Of a stretch of 64,000 bases of DNA, positions 11,849-21,109 are shown in pieces. The notes beneath the pieces were generated by a model. That model saw nothing but the letters and a program-made list of their open reading frames with translations, had not been told where the DNA came from and made no database searches. Origin of the DNA: Picochlorum sp. 'celeri' (Eukaryota > Chlorophyta > Trebouxiophyceae); the NCBI GenBank assembly GCA_010909725.1, contig JAACMV010000007.1, forward strand, positions 806,001 through 870,000. The letters run 5' to 3'. Made by a program: the position numbers and the translations under genes. Each line of letters opens with the position of its first letter. Position 1 is the stretch's first letter.

Positions 11849-12718
11849 ATGTCAGCAAGTGCTAGAGTCGTTTTCATCACAGGTGCTGCTCGGGGCATTG
11901 GGTATGCTACCGCAAGGTACTTTGTGGAAAGAGGAGACTGGGTCATGATGGCCGATATCGAAGCAGAGGGCTTGGAGCAAGCATGTTTGAAACTTGAGGA
12001 GGAGATTGAAGAGCAAGGAGCTCTCAAGGGGCGCGTTGCTCATGTCTTCTGTGATGTCACTCGTCAGGAAAGTGTTGAACACGCTATTGAAGAAACTATT
12101 CAGACCTTTGGGCGAGGGTTGAATGTGTGCGTGGCAAATGCTGCAGTGGTGAAATCTGCACCATTTTTAGAACTGACAGAGGAAGACTTCACAGCAGTCA
12201 TCGATGTGAATTTGAAAGGGGTCTTTCTAACATGCCAAGCTGCTGCGCGAGCAATGGTGAGAGATTCAGGGGATGACAAGGACGCTGTGAGATCCATTGT
12301 CACAATGAGCTCTGCAAACGCTGTAACAGCAATACCTGCCATTACTGGGTACAATGCTGCAAAAGGCGGTGTCAATAATCTGACAAGGAATATGGCCTTG
12401 TCCTTGGCACCACATGGCATCAGAGTCAACGCTGTTGCACCGGGCTCAATCATGACGGAGATGCTATCAAAAGTGGCCAGTGATGAATCCGTTATGAAAG
12501 GAATTCTCATGCGCACCCCATTGTCGAGAGTAGGTGACCCCTCAGAAGTTGCATCAGTGATTGATTTCCTTGGAAGTAAGGCATCGAGCTACATGACGGG
12601 CCAAATACTGTATTGTGATGGAGGGAGAAATGCTCTCAACTATGTTGTAGATGTCTCGCAGGAAAGACTCGAAGCGGCAACCAAAGCAGCCGATGCATTT
12701 CGAATAGGTACTACATAA
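11849..12718 (+). CDS. Classical short-chain dehydrogenase/reductase
   Basis: A 289-residue NAD(P)H-dependent oxidoreductase of the classical SDR family. The cofactor motif TGAARGIG is at residues 11-18, the NAA(V) version of the NNAG motif near 94, the catalytic Ser in VTMSSANA and the YNAAK pair near 170. A VAPGSIMTEM segment follows and the C-terminal GQILYCDGG block is typical of glucose dehydrogenase/ketoacyl reductase relatives. The acidic residue after strand beta-2 (MADIE) suggests NAD(H) preference. Substrate is not predictable. ATG at 11849 sits directly before the Rossmann fold; the open frame further upstream begins without an ATG. Confidence 0.88.
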   Translation: MSASARVVFITGAARGIGYATARYFVERGDWVMMADIEAEGLEQACLKLEEEIEEQGALKGRVAHVFCDVTRQESVEHAIEETIQTFGRGLNVCVANAAVVKSAPFLELTEEDFTAVIDVNLKGVFLTCQAAARAMVRDSGDDKDAVRSIVTMSSANAVTAIPAITGYNAAKGGVNNLTRNMALSLAPHGIRVNAVAPGSIMTEMLSKVASDESVMKGILMRTPLSRVGDPSEVASVIDFLGSKASSYMTGQILYCDGGRNALNYVVDVSQERLEAATKAADAFRIGTT

Positions 12719-12924
12719 AGTAAGAAGGTATAATGGAATACTGTACTTACACAAAATGCCATTATGTAACGTATGCATGTGATTGTCCAAATGAAAGAAA
12801 ACATTCTGTGCATGCATTCATATTCTACCCGTTAAGCGCAAACCATATCATAAAATTAGAAAATAAGACTATTGTCACCAGTACATCTGCATCGTGAGTC
12901 GAAGCAAAACCAAAGCAGAGCCGG

Positions 12925-13146
12925 TCAGTGCTCTGCACCAGACACACCACGAGCAGCAAAGCTGCCCTTTGTTTCCACCGGTGAGTGTGCTGCCACTACA
13001 GCCACGTTCTCTTGTTTGCCTTCCTCCTGCTGATCCTGGGCAACGTTGAGAGCCATCATCCCTACGCCAGAGCCAATGGCAACTCCGGCACCGACAATGC
13101 CACAGAGACCAAGCAAAGAGAGGGACACGTTCACGTACTGGTTCAT
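12925..13146 (-). CDS. Small predicted single-pass membrane protein
   Basis: A 73-residue reading frame with one hydrophobic Gly-rich helix near residues 7-35 (LGLCGIVGAGVAIGSGVG) followed by a polar tail with acidic and Gln residues. The helix resembles the Gly-rich packing of ATP synthase subunit c, but only one helix is present. I do not recognise the family. It fills the gap between two genes and has an ATG at 13146; codon use looks normal. It may be a real microprotein or chance. Confidence 0.4.
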   Translation of the reverse strand: MNQYVNVSLSLLGLCGIVGAGVAIGSGVGMMALNVAQDQQEEGKQENVAVVAAHSPVETKGSFAARGVSGAEH

Positions 13147-13358
13147 GCTTATATGAATCAAATAAAAATAATAGCAATGGCTTGTTGCGGAGCAGTTTAA
13201 TTAAAACAGTATGCGTTGGTGTTGGAGAACCTGCTGCGGGTATGGGTATACCCACGCGAGGCTGATGACGAGGGTTGATACTGTTTTAATGTTTTATTTA
13301 CAGACTCTAGGGTGCAGCATAGTATATATGACTGGTATGATTCGGTAGTATGTCATCA

Positions 13359-14252
13359 TCATGCTACGCTGACAAGAATACTGCCCAATGTTGCGACAAT
13401 CATTCCTGATACCATGGTGGCAGAGGAGGTTTGTGGCACAGTTCCATCTTCCTCTCCTTTGGTGATTCCTCCATTATCACCGGACGTTGGAGCAGGCGAG
13501 GCATCTGGCGTCGTATCTGTGCTTGGCACGACTGGTGTGGTGTCTGTGCTTGGCACGACGGGTGTGGTGTCTGTGCTTGGCACGACGGGTGTGGTGTCTG
13601 TGCTTGGCACGACGGGTGTGGTGTCTGTGGCTGGAGGGGTCAGGCCACATGTGTCAGCTGGGAGGATGGCAGACAGTGGGTCAATCAGTGCTGGACATTC
13701 TTTCTGCAACATCTCGTAGAAGCTGGTGCACTCGGTAGTACAAATATCATCATCATTGATAGACGAGACACACGCGTCGATCTGTGGAGTCAGCTGTGTC
13801 CAGTTGCAGCTCAATGCACCATTCACCACCTGACCAATGTCCAGGTCATCCAGCCCATCAATGCCAAGATCTCCGAGGTCAACCTCGTCCAAAATTTGAC
13901 TAATATTAAGGTTCAATCCCTGAAGAAGATCTCCTAATCCTCCATCCAAGATATTTGTGAAGTTGAGCCCGAGACCGCCCAGGATATCCTGCAAGCCATC
14001 ACCAAGGGTTTCAAGAGTCTCTGTGATGTTGACATTGCCCAAATCACCACTTGTCAGTCCCTCAATGATACCATCAATATCGGTAGCATTAATAAGTGCA
14101 GTGAGTTCCTCTAGCAAGGGCCCAACGAACTGTTCCAACGAGCCGAGGGGATCACTTGTAGTATCCTGCGCCATGACGACTGGACTGTTTGACGACCCAA
14201 AGGCCACAAGAGCCAACACCAGCAGCAGCGACGAAGAAACGCGACCCTTCAT
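13359..14252 (-). CDS. Secreted, probably GPI-anchored glycoprotein with Thr/Pro repeats
   Basis: A 297-residue surface-type protein. Residues 1-28 form a signal peptide (KGRVSSSLLLVLALVAF). The middle is rich in Leu, Gly and Asp with several NxT/S sites and a Cys cluster (SCNWTQ ... CVSSINDDDICTTECTSF). It is followed by four tandem TDTTPVVPS repeats, a likely O-glycosylated stalk. The last 20 residues are hydrophobic after a small-residue stretch, as in a GPI-attachment signal. No known family is recognised. ATG at 14252 is used because the frame upstream starts without an ATG and the signal peptide begins there. It is divergent from the metallothionein gene. Confidence 0.75.
   Translation of the reverse strand: MKGRVSSSLLLVLALVAFGSSNSPVVMAQDTTSDPLGSLEQFVGPLLEELTALINATDIDGIIEGLTSGDLGNVNITETLETLGDGLQDILGGLGLNFTNILDGGLGDLLQGLNLNISQILDEVDLGDLGIDGLDDLDIGQVVNGALSCNWTQLTPQIDACVSSINDDDICTTECTSFYEMLQKECPALIDPLSAILPADTCGLTPPATDTTPVVPSTDTTPVVPSTDTTPVVPSTDTTPVVPSTDTTPDASPAPTSGDNGGITKGEEDGTVPQTSSATMVSGMIVATLGSILVSVA
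13513..13620 (-). repeat. 27-bp tandem repeat, four copies
   Basis: Four near-identical 27-bp units, followed by a partial fifth, encode TDTTPVVPS repeats in the GPI-type glycoprotein. The unit is a multiple of three so copy number can change without breaking the frame. The first unit differs at two sites, the others are identical by eye. Confidence 0.95.
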
Positions 14253-14771
14253 TGTTTCCAATAGACCTGAACAATACAATAAATGGATACGTCAATATAA
14301 GATATGGGGAGACGTCACCAAGTCGCCATACTGTGTGCGACTCTTCACAACAAACAGGACAACAGGAAAAGACGAAACGCGTCAACAGCCCATCAGGACA
14401 CACACCAGAGTAAAGGTACCCTCTTTACGTACAGTTTGAACTATAATATCTATTAAAATGCAAAGTTGTCTTTACTAGCAAGGATCCTGGAGTGCGTTCA
14501 AAGGTTGAGTCTCAGACACGTGTTCATTTTCGCAGTACCATATCGGCGGAGATATTTTGGTACTGCAAATCATGGTCGCAAGACGTGCCTCGCCACCATG
14601 TTTATCATCGAATACCCCCTCGACATGATTAAACCAATTCTATTTAAAATTAGTTTACCGAAGAAAGCGACCAAGGTACGTTGGATACACGTGGGACGTG
14701 AAACCCGAAGGCTGTGTTAACACGAGCGAATGATGTTGTCCAGAAATACATACGAGAGGTTTTGAAGCAAT
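14253..14771. promoter_or_regulatory. Divergent intergenic region (GPI glycoprotein / metallothionein)
   Basis: About 520 nt between divergent genes, expected to carry both promoters. The open frames here show no motif. No RNA gene seen. I could not identify a convincing metal-response element. Confidence 0.35.
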
Positions 14772-14948
14772 ATGGCGTGTCCATTATGCAAAGATTCATG
14801 TAAATGCGATCCAAACAACTGCCCATGTGGCAAGGACTGCACTTGCTGCGCTGCCAAGTTGGGTTGCGCTGGCTGCGACAGGTGTAAAGACGGCTGTACA
14901 TGTGGATCCAATTGCCAGTGCGGCCATGGGTGCTGTGGAAAGGCTTAA
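14772..14948 (+). CDS. Metallothionein-like Cys-rich protein
   Basis: A 58-residue protein with 18 cysteines, nearly one third of its residues, and no aromatic residues. Cysteines come as CxC, CC and CxxC groups (KCDPNNCPCGKDCTCC and CTCGSNCQCGHGCC), the pattern of metallothioneins that chelate Zn, Cd or Cu. It begins MACPLCKDSCKC and has one His in the last cluster. Single exon with ATG at 14772 and TAA at 14946-14948. It is shorter than the length cutoff of many gene finders. The two halves are separated by a short AAKLG spacer, suggesting two metal clusters. Confidence 0.88.
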   Translation: MACPLCKDSCKCDPNNCPCGKDCTCCAAKLGCAGCDRCKDGCTCGSNCQCGHGCCGKA

Positions 14949-15516
14949 TGTCAAGATGATGATATGAACAGTTGCTCCTCTCATCCATAGATGATGAGCA
15001 AGCGGTACTATGTTTGTTTTTTCCCTTTTCTACCATGTAAACATGTATGTTAAGACATATTTTCTTACCCTTTTTTCGATGGTGTCGTCAAAATAATAAA
15101 ATACGCCCCTCAGAGAATTTTGGGATTTAAGGAGGCCACCATCCTTTCTGTAAGTGATAAATGTCGTGGCAATCTTGAAAGTGGTTGCAAGGCATGCATG
15201 AGATTTCATGCATCAGTCATAATGCTCCAATTTCACCCATACTTGCCATTAATTTACATTTAATTTTACTTTTATTTCCCAGAACTGAGGTAGGAGAAGG
15301 TTTTCTCACCACATTGGGCATTGTCGGGAGGAAGCTGGGCATTTCGACTCGCTTCGTACGACCAACTGTGTTCTCATTGGTAGTGGGTATATAAGAAGCA
15401 TTGTACACGCGATATAGATTTATTTGATTTTTAGATATTTTTTGATCCCAACAGCTGTCGATTTGACGCTGCAACCGTTTGGAAGTCGTCGATACAGCAG
15501 GTGGTGTACTGTCATC
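14949..15516. other. Intergenic region
   Basis: About 570 nt holding the 3' flank of the metallothionein gene and the promoter of the TMEM242-like gene. An AATAAAATA run near 15094-15104 could serve in 3' end formation. No gene is supported. Confidence 0.35.
15388..15395 (+). promoter_or_regulatory. Candidate TATA box (TATATAAG)
   Basis: TATATAAG lies about 120 nt before the ATG at 15517, with an inverted CCAAT (CATTGG) about 10 nt upstream. Position and spacing fit a core promoter with a short 5' UTR. Confidence 0.4.
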
Positions 15517-16263
15517 ATGTCCGTGTTTGGAGGCCTTCTGAGGGCCAGGGAGGGCATGTTTGCCCAAGAGTTAGAACGTCAGGCACTGATGGAGAGGTTG
15601 GAAGAGATGGTCAAGTGCGGCAAGGTGGATGCCTCGGTGTTGGAGTCTGCCAAGGGTAAACAGTCAGGTAGTCAGTTTGGATTGCCACGGATTACAAAGA
15701 AAGATGTACAGATTTTTGAGTACATCAAAGGGGTAACTCCTGTTCCAAGGAGTATGAAGAGTGGTGAAATGCATGGGACCGGCCTTGGAACTCGGGTCAG
15801 TATGGGGAGAATGAGATGGGTTAGCGAAGGTGTCAGCATATTCTCTGTTGCAGATGGGAAGAAAATGGCCAATACGCAGCCTAAAGCACTAAACCATTAT
15901 GATTCGATACGAATGAACAAAATTCAAAAGGCTGCATTGGAAACGCCGACAGTTTTTGGCGGGCTAAGAGTGCTGCCTGAGATGACCCCAGGGAGGGCGC
16001 TCATGTGGGGGACAATAGTTGCGCTTTGGGGTACGGGCGCAGTGGTGGCGTCGACAGCGAAATATTTGGAGATTGAAAGTATGCGAGATGTTCCTGGGAG
16101 GATGAAAGAGGTACTGACTCCCCTTGGGGAGGGGTTGAAATCTCAATTTTTGTATTGGTTCTCTGGGGGAGACATGGCAGGCATTCATGAACACAGTGGG
16201 TTGACTGATGATAGTATGGTGATGATGTTTGCGTCCAAGCTGAAAATGAGTTTCGAAAAGTAA
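15517..16263 (+). CDS. TMEM242: TMEM242-like membrane protein
   Basis: A 248-residue protein. Near residues 165-190 is a hydrophobic segment, RALMWGTIVALWGTGAVVAS, followed by KYLEIESMRDVPGRMKEVL. This matches the second helix and following motif of TMEM242 (ALxWGxxxAxxGxG ... K-x-L-xxxSMxD), a mitochondrial inner-membrane factor for ATP synthase c-ring assembly. The N-terminal half is polar, carries a helical ELERQALMERLEEM stretch and is not recognised; it is longer than in animal TMEM242. The match is by eye, so the call is moderate. ATG at 15517 is the first in frame. Its stop is 37 nt from the stop of the convergent protease gene. Confidence 0.55.
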   Translation: MSVFGGLLRAREGMFAQELERQALMERLEEMVKCGKVDASVLESAKGKQSGSQFGLPRITKKDVQIFEYIKGVTPVPRSMKSGEMHGTGLGTRVSMGRMRWVSEGVSIFSVADGKKMANTQPKALNHYDSIRMNKIQKAALETPTVFGGLRVLPEMTPGRALMWGTIVALWGTGAVVASTAKYLEIESMRDVPGRMKEVLTPLGEGLKSQFLYWFSGGDMAGIHEHSGLTDDSMVMMFASKLKMSFEK

Positions 16264-16300
16264 ACGCGTCAGGTAGATATATACATGTGTAAAGAAGAAT

Positions 16301-17533
16301 TCATGCAATGTTCACTTTTTCCAGCTCGAAAAGTAGAGTTTTTCTGGATTGTGATGATGACACATCCGATGGTCTGCACTTCTCACCAGCAGACAGATAC
16401 TGTCCTGTGCTGGAGGAACGTAAAGCAAACACGTTCGCCCCCTTTGATTTCTGAATAGTCCATGATTCGTTTATAGGTCCTAATACTGTATTTCCGTTTC
16501 TGCCTTGTGACAAAAAGCTGTCAATGCATGTGGCCATGGCAACAGACTGCAGATACACAGTGCCATCACTCTTTGTGATGATTTTCCAATAGGCTGTTGT
16601 CGTTCTTGCAACCTTGGATCGATAATATAGGTTGACAGACGCATCTAAACAGTCATTTTTGAGACTAGGTGCCAAGAACATGTACTCGCACATCTCGGAT
16701 ACGACTTTAAGCCTGTACGTTCCCTTTGGTATTGGGTAGGTGCCCTCAGCAGGGCTTTGTGATGGCCCCGAGGCAATCTCACCCTCCAGCTGCGAATCAA
16801 TCCACGCGGCGTACTTGGGAAGGTACAGAAATCCATCTAAATCTTTAAATGAGTCACAGGCATCGGTGCCAAACACTACTATTGCGGCTATTTTCTCGCC
16901 GTCAGGTGTGGTAACCAAAGGGCCACCAGAATCACCATTGCATGCTCCCTTGACGTCTGATAATGTGGTCAGTAGTGATCCATCTATAAAATCAATGGTT
17001 TGTTCCACATAACGCAGCGTATTAGGGCTATCTCCATCCATTCCGCCGACCTCAGTCTCACCAAAACCTGGTATAGTGCCATGTTCACCAACTTTGGCCT
17101 CCTCAGCCACCTCAATGGGAGTGATCGATTCGACTGTATCACTGAGCTCTAGGATAGCAAGATCTGCACTAAATGAGCCAACCTCACCATCCCACATCGG
17201 ATGGATGATTGCTCGGCGTATCCGCCGTTGAACACATGCATCTGAGAGAGGTTCATCCTGTCGATAACATCCAATCCGGATCAAGTAGTCATCTAATGGA
17301 TATTTCACCGGCTCGCCGAATATATCTTTCCCCGAAATGCAGTGGGCAGCAGTTATGACCATGTTGGTAGATACGAGTGCTCCCCCGCAATAGTGCTTCC
17401 CGTATCGCTTAATGCTCGAAAAATATGGAAATTGTCCAGGCTTTGCCTGCCTACCATTGAAAATTCGTCCCTCGCCATTCGCTGCTACCGTATTGGATAG
17501 CAGCATCAAAAATAGAATTCCAATATGCATCAT
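16301..17533 (-). CDS. Secreted S1-family serine protease with C-terminal beta-trefoil-like domain
   Basis: A 410-residue preproprotein. A signal peptide (MMHIGILFLMLLSNTVAA) leads to a short pro-segment and the activation site RIFNG. The triad is present: His in ITAAHC, Asp in SADLAILEL and Ser in CNGDSGGPLV. Counting back from the Ser, the residue at chymotrypsin position 189 is Gly (KGACNGDSGG), so trypsin-like Lys/Arg specificity is unlikely. From about residue 265 a second domain with repeated hydrophobic-Gly patterns (SDGTVYLQSVA, ANVFALRSSSTGQYLSA) resembles a fascin/ricin-type beta-trefoil and may bind sugar or matrix. Start is one of two adjacent ATGs at 17533/17530. Confidence 0.87.
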   Translation of the reverse strand: MMHIGILFLMLLSNTVAANGEGRIFNGRQAKPGQFPYFSSIKRYGKHYCGGALVSTNMVITAAHCISGKDIFGEPVKYPLDDYLIRIGCYRQDEPLSDACVQRRIRRAIIHPMWDGEVGSFSADLAILELSDTVESITPIEVAEEAKVGEHGTIPGFGETEVGGMDGDSPNTLRYVEQTIDFIDGSLLTTLSDVKGACNGDSGGPLVTTPDGEKIAAIVVFGTDACDSFKDLDGFLYLPKYAAWIDSQLEGEIASGPSQSPAEGTYPIPKGTYRLKVVSEMCEYMFLAPSLKNDCLDASVNLYYRSKVARTTTAYWKIITKSDGTVYLQSVAMATCIDSFLSQGRNGNTVLGPINESWTIQKSKGANVFALRSSSTGQYLSAGEKCRPSDVSSSQSRKTLLFELEKVNIA

Positions 17534-17888
17534 CTTTTGAGTAGTCAAATCTCTTGAACAAGGCTCACGGACTACCCCCAAAAGAACATAAAGCTCTTAC
17601 GTCCCCTTTCTCGGCACACAAGAACCCACGGTATGCGGGTACCTGCTTAATGGGTCGGGACTTCAACCCAACAGCAACCTACTGTTTTATTTATTTGAAA
17701 TATTTTGGCTACATTTACGGAGGAAAGATCCGTTCTTGTCCCGGACGTGTGGATGGAGCGATCCACCGGGCTGTTGGAATTTGCCGGCATCTGTCATTCA
17801 ATCACAGACCAACATTGGTATTGTGATGCGTAGTAGACTCGACCTGGAAATCAGGAATCACAAGGAGAGCGATGACATGTCTTACATA
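17534..17888. other. Intergenic region
   Basis: About 355 nt between two minus-strand genes: upstream DNA of the protease and 3' flank of FIGNL1. No gene or RNA seen. Confidence 0.35.
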
Positions 17889-19951
17889 CTACCAATCATC
17901 ATCTTCATGCATGGAATCAAGCGTATCCTCTACAGTTTTTGCTCCGTGCTTTTCATTGTACTCTTCGTACCTGACAATCTCTGCGGGCTCGGTAGAAGCT
18001 CGCTGTGCCTTTGCTGCAACTGCAAAATCTCGTATCACTACCGGTCGGAGATCTTTCTCTCTCAGAGTTGACACTTGTGCACCTGCATTCCTGACAGCTT
18101 CGCGTATAGGCCCTTGACATGCCTCCTGAATGAGATTCTTCATGTCTGAGCCAGAATATCCCCGAGTTTTTGTCACAATTTTGTCTACATCAGATTCTGA
18201 CAGTTGGGCAGCTATGGTTCCTCCTGGGCCCAATGTACGCAATATCATCTCTTTTCTGGCCTTTTCACAGGGAAGAGGAATATACATTTGCTTTGGCATA
18301 CGCCTTCGAGCCGCTTCATCTAATTCCTCTGGCCTATTTGTAGCGCCAACAAGCAATACTTTTCGAGTGGCAGAGGCAGGATCGCATCCCTCCATTTGAA
18401 CTAAAATTTCAGTCTTCAGTCTTCTGCTCGATTCATGCTCACCTTCTGATTTTCTTGCAGATAAAAGAGAGTCAATCTCATCGATAAAAATGACAGAGGG
18501 AGCCATCCAGCCAGCAACTGCAAACAATGCTTTCACCATCTTCTCCCCATCTCCAATCCATTTAGATGTTAAAGAAGATGCCGAAATCGCGAAGAAGGAT
18601 GCTTCTATATTTGATGCAATAGCCTTACCCAATAATGTTTTACCTGCACCCTCAGATGCCCAGTGTGAGGTCAGTCAAGTGAGCAACCCATGCAAACATT
18701 GAACACGTACCTGTTCCTGGCGGTCCAAACAGCAAAATTCCTTTTGGAGGAGCCCGCGCGCCCTTAAAAATGTCAGGATTCATCATTGGCCACACAACTA
18801 CTTCTTGAATGAGTCTCTTGGCTGCCTCTTGTCCAGCAATGTCATCCCACGCCACAGCTGCACTGCTATCAATCACCTCATTACAAACCTGTTCAATCAT
18901 GGCAGGGTCGATTTTAGATAACTCATCTGGAAGAGGCTCCCCGGGAGTCAACTGCAGTAAATCATATGTTCGTATACTCATTGGGCCTTCATCTTGCTCA
19001 TTTTTACCCTGCGCTTTCCCTGACGAGACATCACCATTCATTCCCTGAATCGCCTTGCGCACATGTGGTGGCACAAACTTGTGCTCAGTAGAAGGTGCTG
19101 CTGCCTTCTTCTTCTGCTGGGACCCAAACGATTTTGGAGGCTTTTTCCCTTCCTTTTGAAGATGTCTCATGTATCCCGTTTTCGCACTTTCAAACCCAGA
19201 GGGCTTGCCATCGGCTGCACACAGGTTTTCTTTTGTGTCCTCATGTGCTTTCTGCCCCTGGTTCTTCAGGGATTGTTCCGGCACCCGTGGGGCCCATGCA
19301 GAAGTCTTCACCGCATGCTCCACAACGCGGCTTTTCTGAACACCATTCCATTGATCGCTTTGATCCATGGTTAGATCAACTGTGTGCAGCTCTTCCTGAG
19401 GATCACGCGCCTCAGGATATGCATCCATCTTCTTCTCAGGAGGTCCACTCACATTCATAGAAAAATCCGGAGCTCTCTGGATGTGTACACGCTCGCTGAA
19501 CACTCGACTCCTCTCATGTCCGCCCATGATCAATGACCCATTGCCCCTCTCTTGACACCATGCCTCGGCCTTTTGAAACCGTTGCCTACAACGTTCCTTC
19601 TTCTCCGCACTCCATCTCCTACACACAAAGCCAATCAGCCAAGTAAGAAAAAAAAAACACGTATAAACCACCAATCAAGCAAACACACCTTTCCAGTGCT
19701 GCCTGTCGCAGCTCTAAAGCCACACGGCTGTGCTCTAACCGAGTTGGTTCAGAATGACACCATTCCATGCCATTCCCTTGAGCCTCATCCACTCCATACT
19801 TTCCTACTATATATTTAAAATGTAATAAACGCGTGTATACCTCCTTTTCGATGGCCTCTGTCGACTGACCTTGGTCTCTGTTGGACGTCCATTTTGAAAT
19901 CGCATCGTCCAAACGGAGAAAAATATCCTCAATCGCCGGAGATTGGTCCAT
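17889..19951 (-). CDS. FIGNL1: Fidgetin-like 1 AAA ATPase
   Basis: A meiotic-clade AAA ATPase. In animals and plants FIGNL1 removes RAD51 filaments and limits crossovers. Proposed exons: 19951-19689, 19618-18711 and 18643-17889, giving 641 residues (human about 674). Introns are 70 and 67 nt. The AAA domain starts at VAWDDIAGQEAAKRLIQEVV. The Walker A GPPGTGKT is split by the second intron. Walker B is IFIDEIDSLL, then SEGEHESSRRLKTE, GATNRPEELDEAARRR and the C-terminal Vps4-type helix. ISASSLTSKWIGDGEK is close to the FIGNL1 signature. The N-terminal half is low-complexity and basic, with helical residues 1-100. The third exon alone would look like a separate gene if the intron were missed. 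Confidence 0.93.
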
Positions 19952-20023
19952 TATTATTCACCAAAATAAAAAAATACATAATATAATGGATTAAATGCGA
20001 ATGACACGACTGCTATGGTTCAT

Positions 20024-20806
20024 TTACCATCTCTTGACAAGCGAGATGAGGAGAGAAATGAATTCAAACGGATTGCCTCGTTTATTCTGCCTCTGTTTCA
20101 ACTGCTCTTTCGCCGATAGAGTTGATTCCAACGGATCAGCAATCCACTTGGCGTATGCGCTTCTCCATCCTATTAAAAACACCCCTGTCACTGCCATACT
20201 GATCATCACAAAGGTTGTCTCTGGGAAGTATCCACGTGCTACACTTCTCACCAGCAATCCTGCAGGGATTCCAGTCACCCACGCAGAAGCGGCTGTCTTC
20301 AATGGCGTACGAAGTGCAGATGCTCCATACCCTCCAAGAAGGGTCGATGAGCCAGCCCAACCAATAATAAAGGGCAGCGCGGTGCCAAACGAGTCCATGA
20401 CTGACAGAGCTTCACCATGACTGACACGACCAATCGTGGCAAAAATCATCAATGCTGCGACATCTCCGCCAGCCAAAATCACAGCATCTTTCCATCGCAC
20501 CCCAGTCTCGCCTCTATCTACGTTGGCAACGCCAGCCCAAGCATCCTTGTCAAGACGCTCAACCCGTTCAAGCTTCATACCTTGCACAGGCAAGGGAGGA
20601 GGTCTATTGATTCTACGAGCCTGCTCTGATGGGACCTTTTCTTCAGATCCTTCCGTCGATGATGCATTCTGCTCATCCGAGGCAGATGCTGCAACCCTAT
20701 TGAGACGGTGTCCGACTCTGAGGACGGACAGGCTATTAGACTGGCATAGCAATCGGCCCCTCGTGCCGATGCCGCTCATGATCTGATGGGATGCTGAAGC
20801 CATCAT
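20024..20806 (-). CDS. DUF3054 family membrane protein, probably plastid-targeted
   Basis: A 260-residue protein. The first 45 residues are Ser/Arg/Leu-rich with few acids, like a chloroplast transit peptide (RGRLLCQSNSLSVLRVGHRL). A Pro/Lys/Arg linker leads to the DUF3054 domain: WKDAVILAGGDVAALMIFATIGR, then three more hydrophobic segments ending near FLIGWRSAYAKW, four in all. The family occurs in bacteria, plants and algae; its function is unknown. Start is at tandem ATGs 20806/20803. It is divergent from RPS9 over about 300 nt. Confidence 0.82.
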   Translation of the reverse strand: MMASASHQIMSGIGTRGRLLCQSNSLSVLRVGHRLNRVAASASDEQNASSTEGSEEKVPSEQARRINRPPPLPVQGMKLERVERLDKDAWAGVANVDRGETGVRWKDAVILAGGDVAALMIFATIGRVSHGEALSVMDSFGTALPFIIGWAGSSTLLGGYGASALRTPLKTAASAWVTGIPAGLLVRSVARGYFPETTFVMISMAVTGVFLIGWRSAYAKWIADPLESTLSAKEQLKQRQNKRGNPFEFISLLISLVKRW

Positions 20807-20853
20807 GGTGTTGTATTTTATGTACCACAAATTTTCAAATATGTTTCATGGAG

Positions 20854-20887
20854 CACGTGCCAATGGATTTTTTTTTTTTGGCACGTG
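20854..20887. promoter_or_regulatory. Inverted pair of CACGTG (G-box/E-box) sites
   Basis: CACGTGCC at 20854-20861 and GGCACGTG at 20880-20887 are exact inverted copies around an AATGG-T-rich centre. CACGTG is the core site for bHLH and bZIP factors in plants and other eukaryotes. Position fits a shared regulatory element for the two flanking genes. Confidence 0.5.
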
Positions 20888-20935
20888 AACCATCCATCCA
20901 TCGCTATGAAACAGTGCCCATGAAAGCTGGGCTGT

Positions 20936-20971
20936 GATGGGTTGATATGACATTGGTGGATATCACCCATC
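20936..20971. repeat. Imperfect 12-bp inverted repeat (potential hairpin)
   Basis: GATGGGTTGATAT at 20936-20948 pairs with ATATCACCCATC at 20960-20971 with one bulged T and an 11-nt loop. It lies between the divergent DUF3054 and RPS9 genes. Confidence 0.7.
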
Positions 20972-21109
20972 CACCATCGACGTTGATAGGGACCACTCAT
21001 AGTCATCATAGAGAGAGCAAGGCAGTCATCGAGCCACGCAGAAAGACTCGGCACATCAGCATCAGGCCCGTATTGAATTACTTACTTAGATATAGTTATA
21101 TAATTCAAG

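Larger units (their letters stand above)
20807..21109. promoter_or_regulatory. Divergent promoter region of DUF3054 gene and RPS9, with inverted repeats
   Basis: This 303-nt spacer holds two inverted repeats described separately. A CCAAT-like CCAATGG follows the first G-box, and TATAGTTATATAA lies immediately before the RPS9 ATG. Confidence 0.5.

Noticed and set aside
19818..19851. 34-nt GT-AG stretch in FIGNL1 exon 1
   Set aside because: It could be spliced on paper, but it is half the normal intron length and the frame stays open through it.
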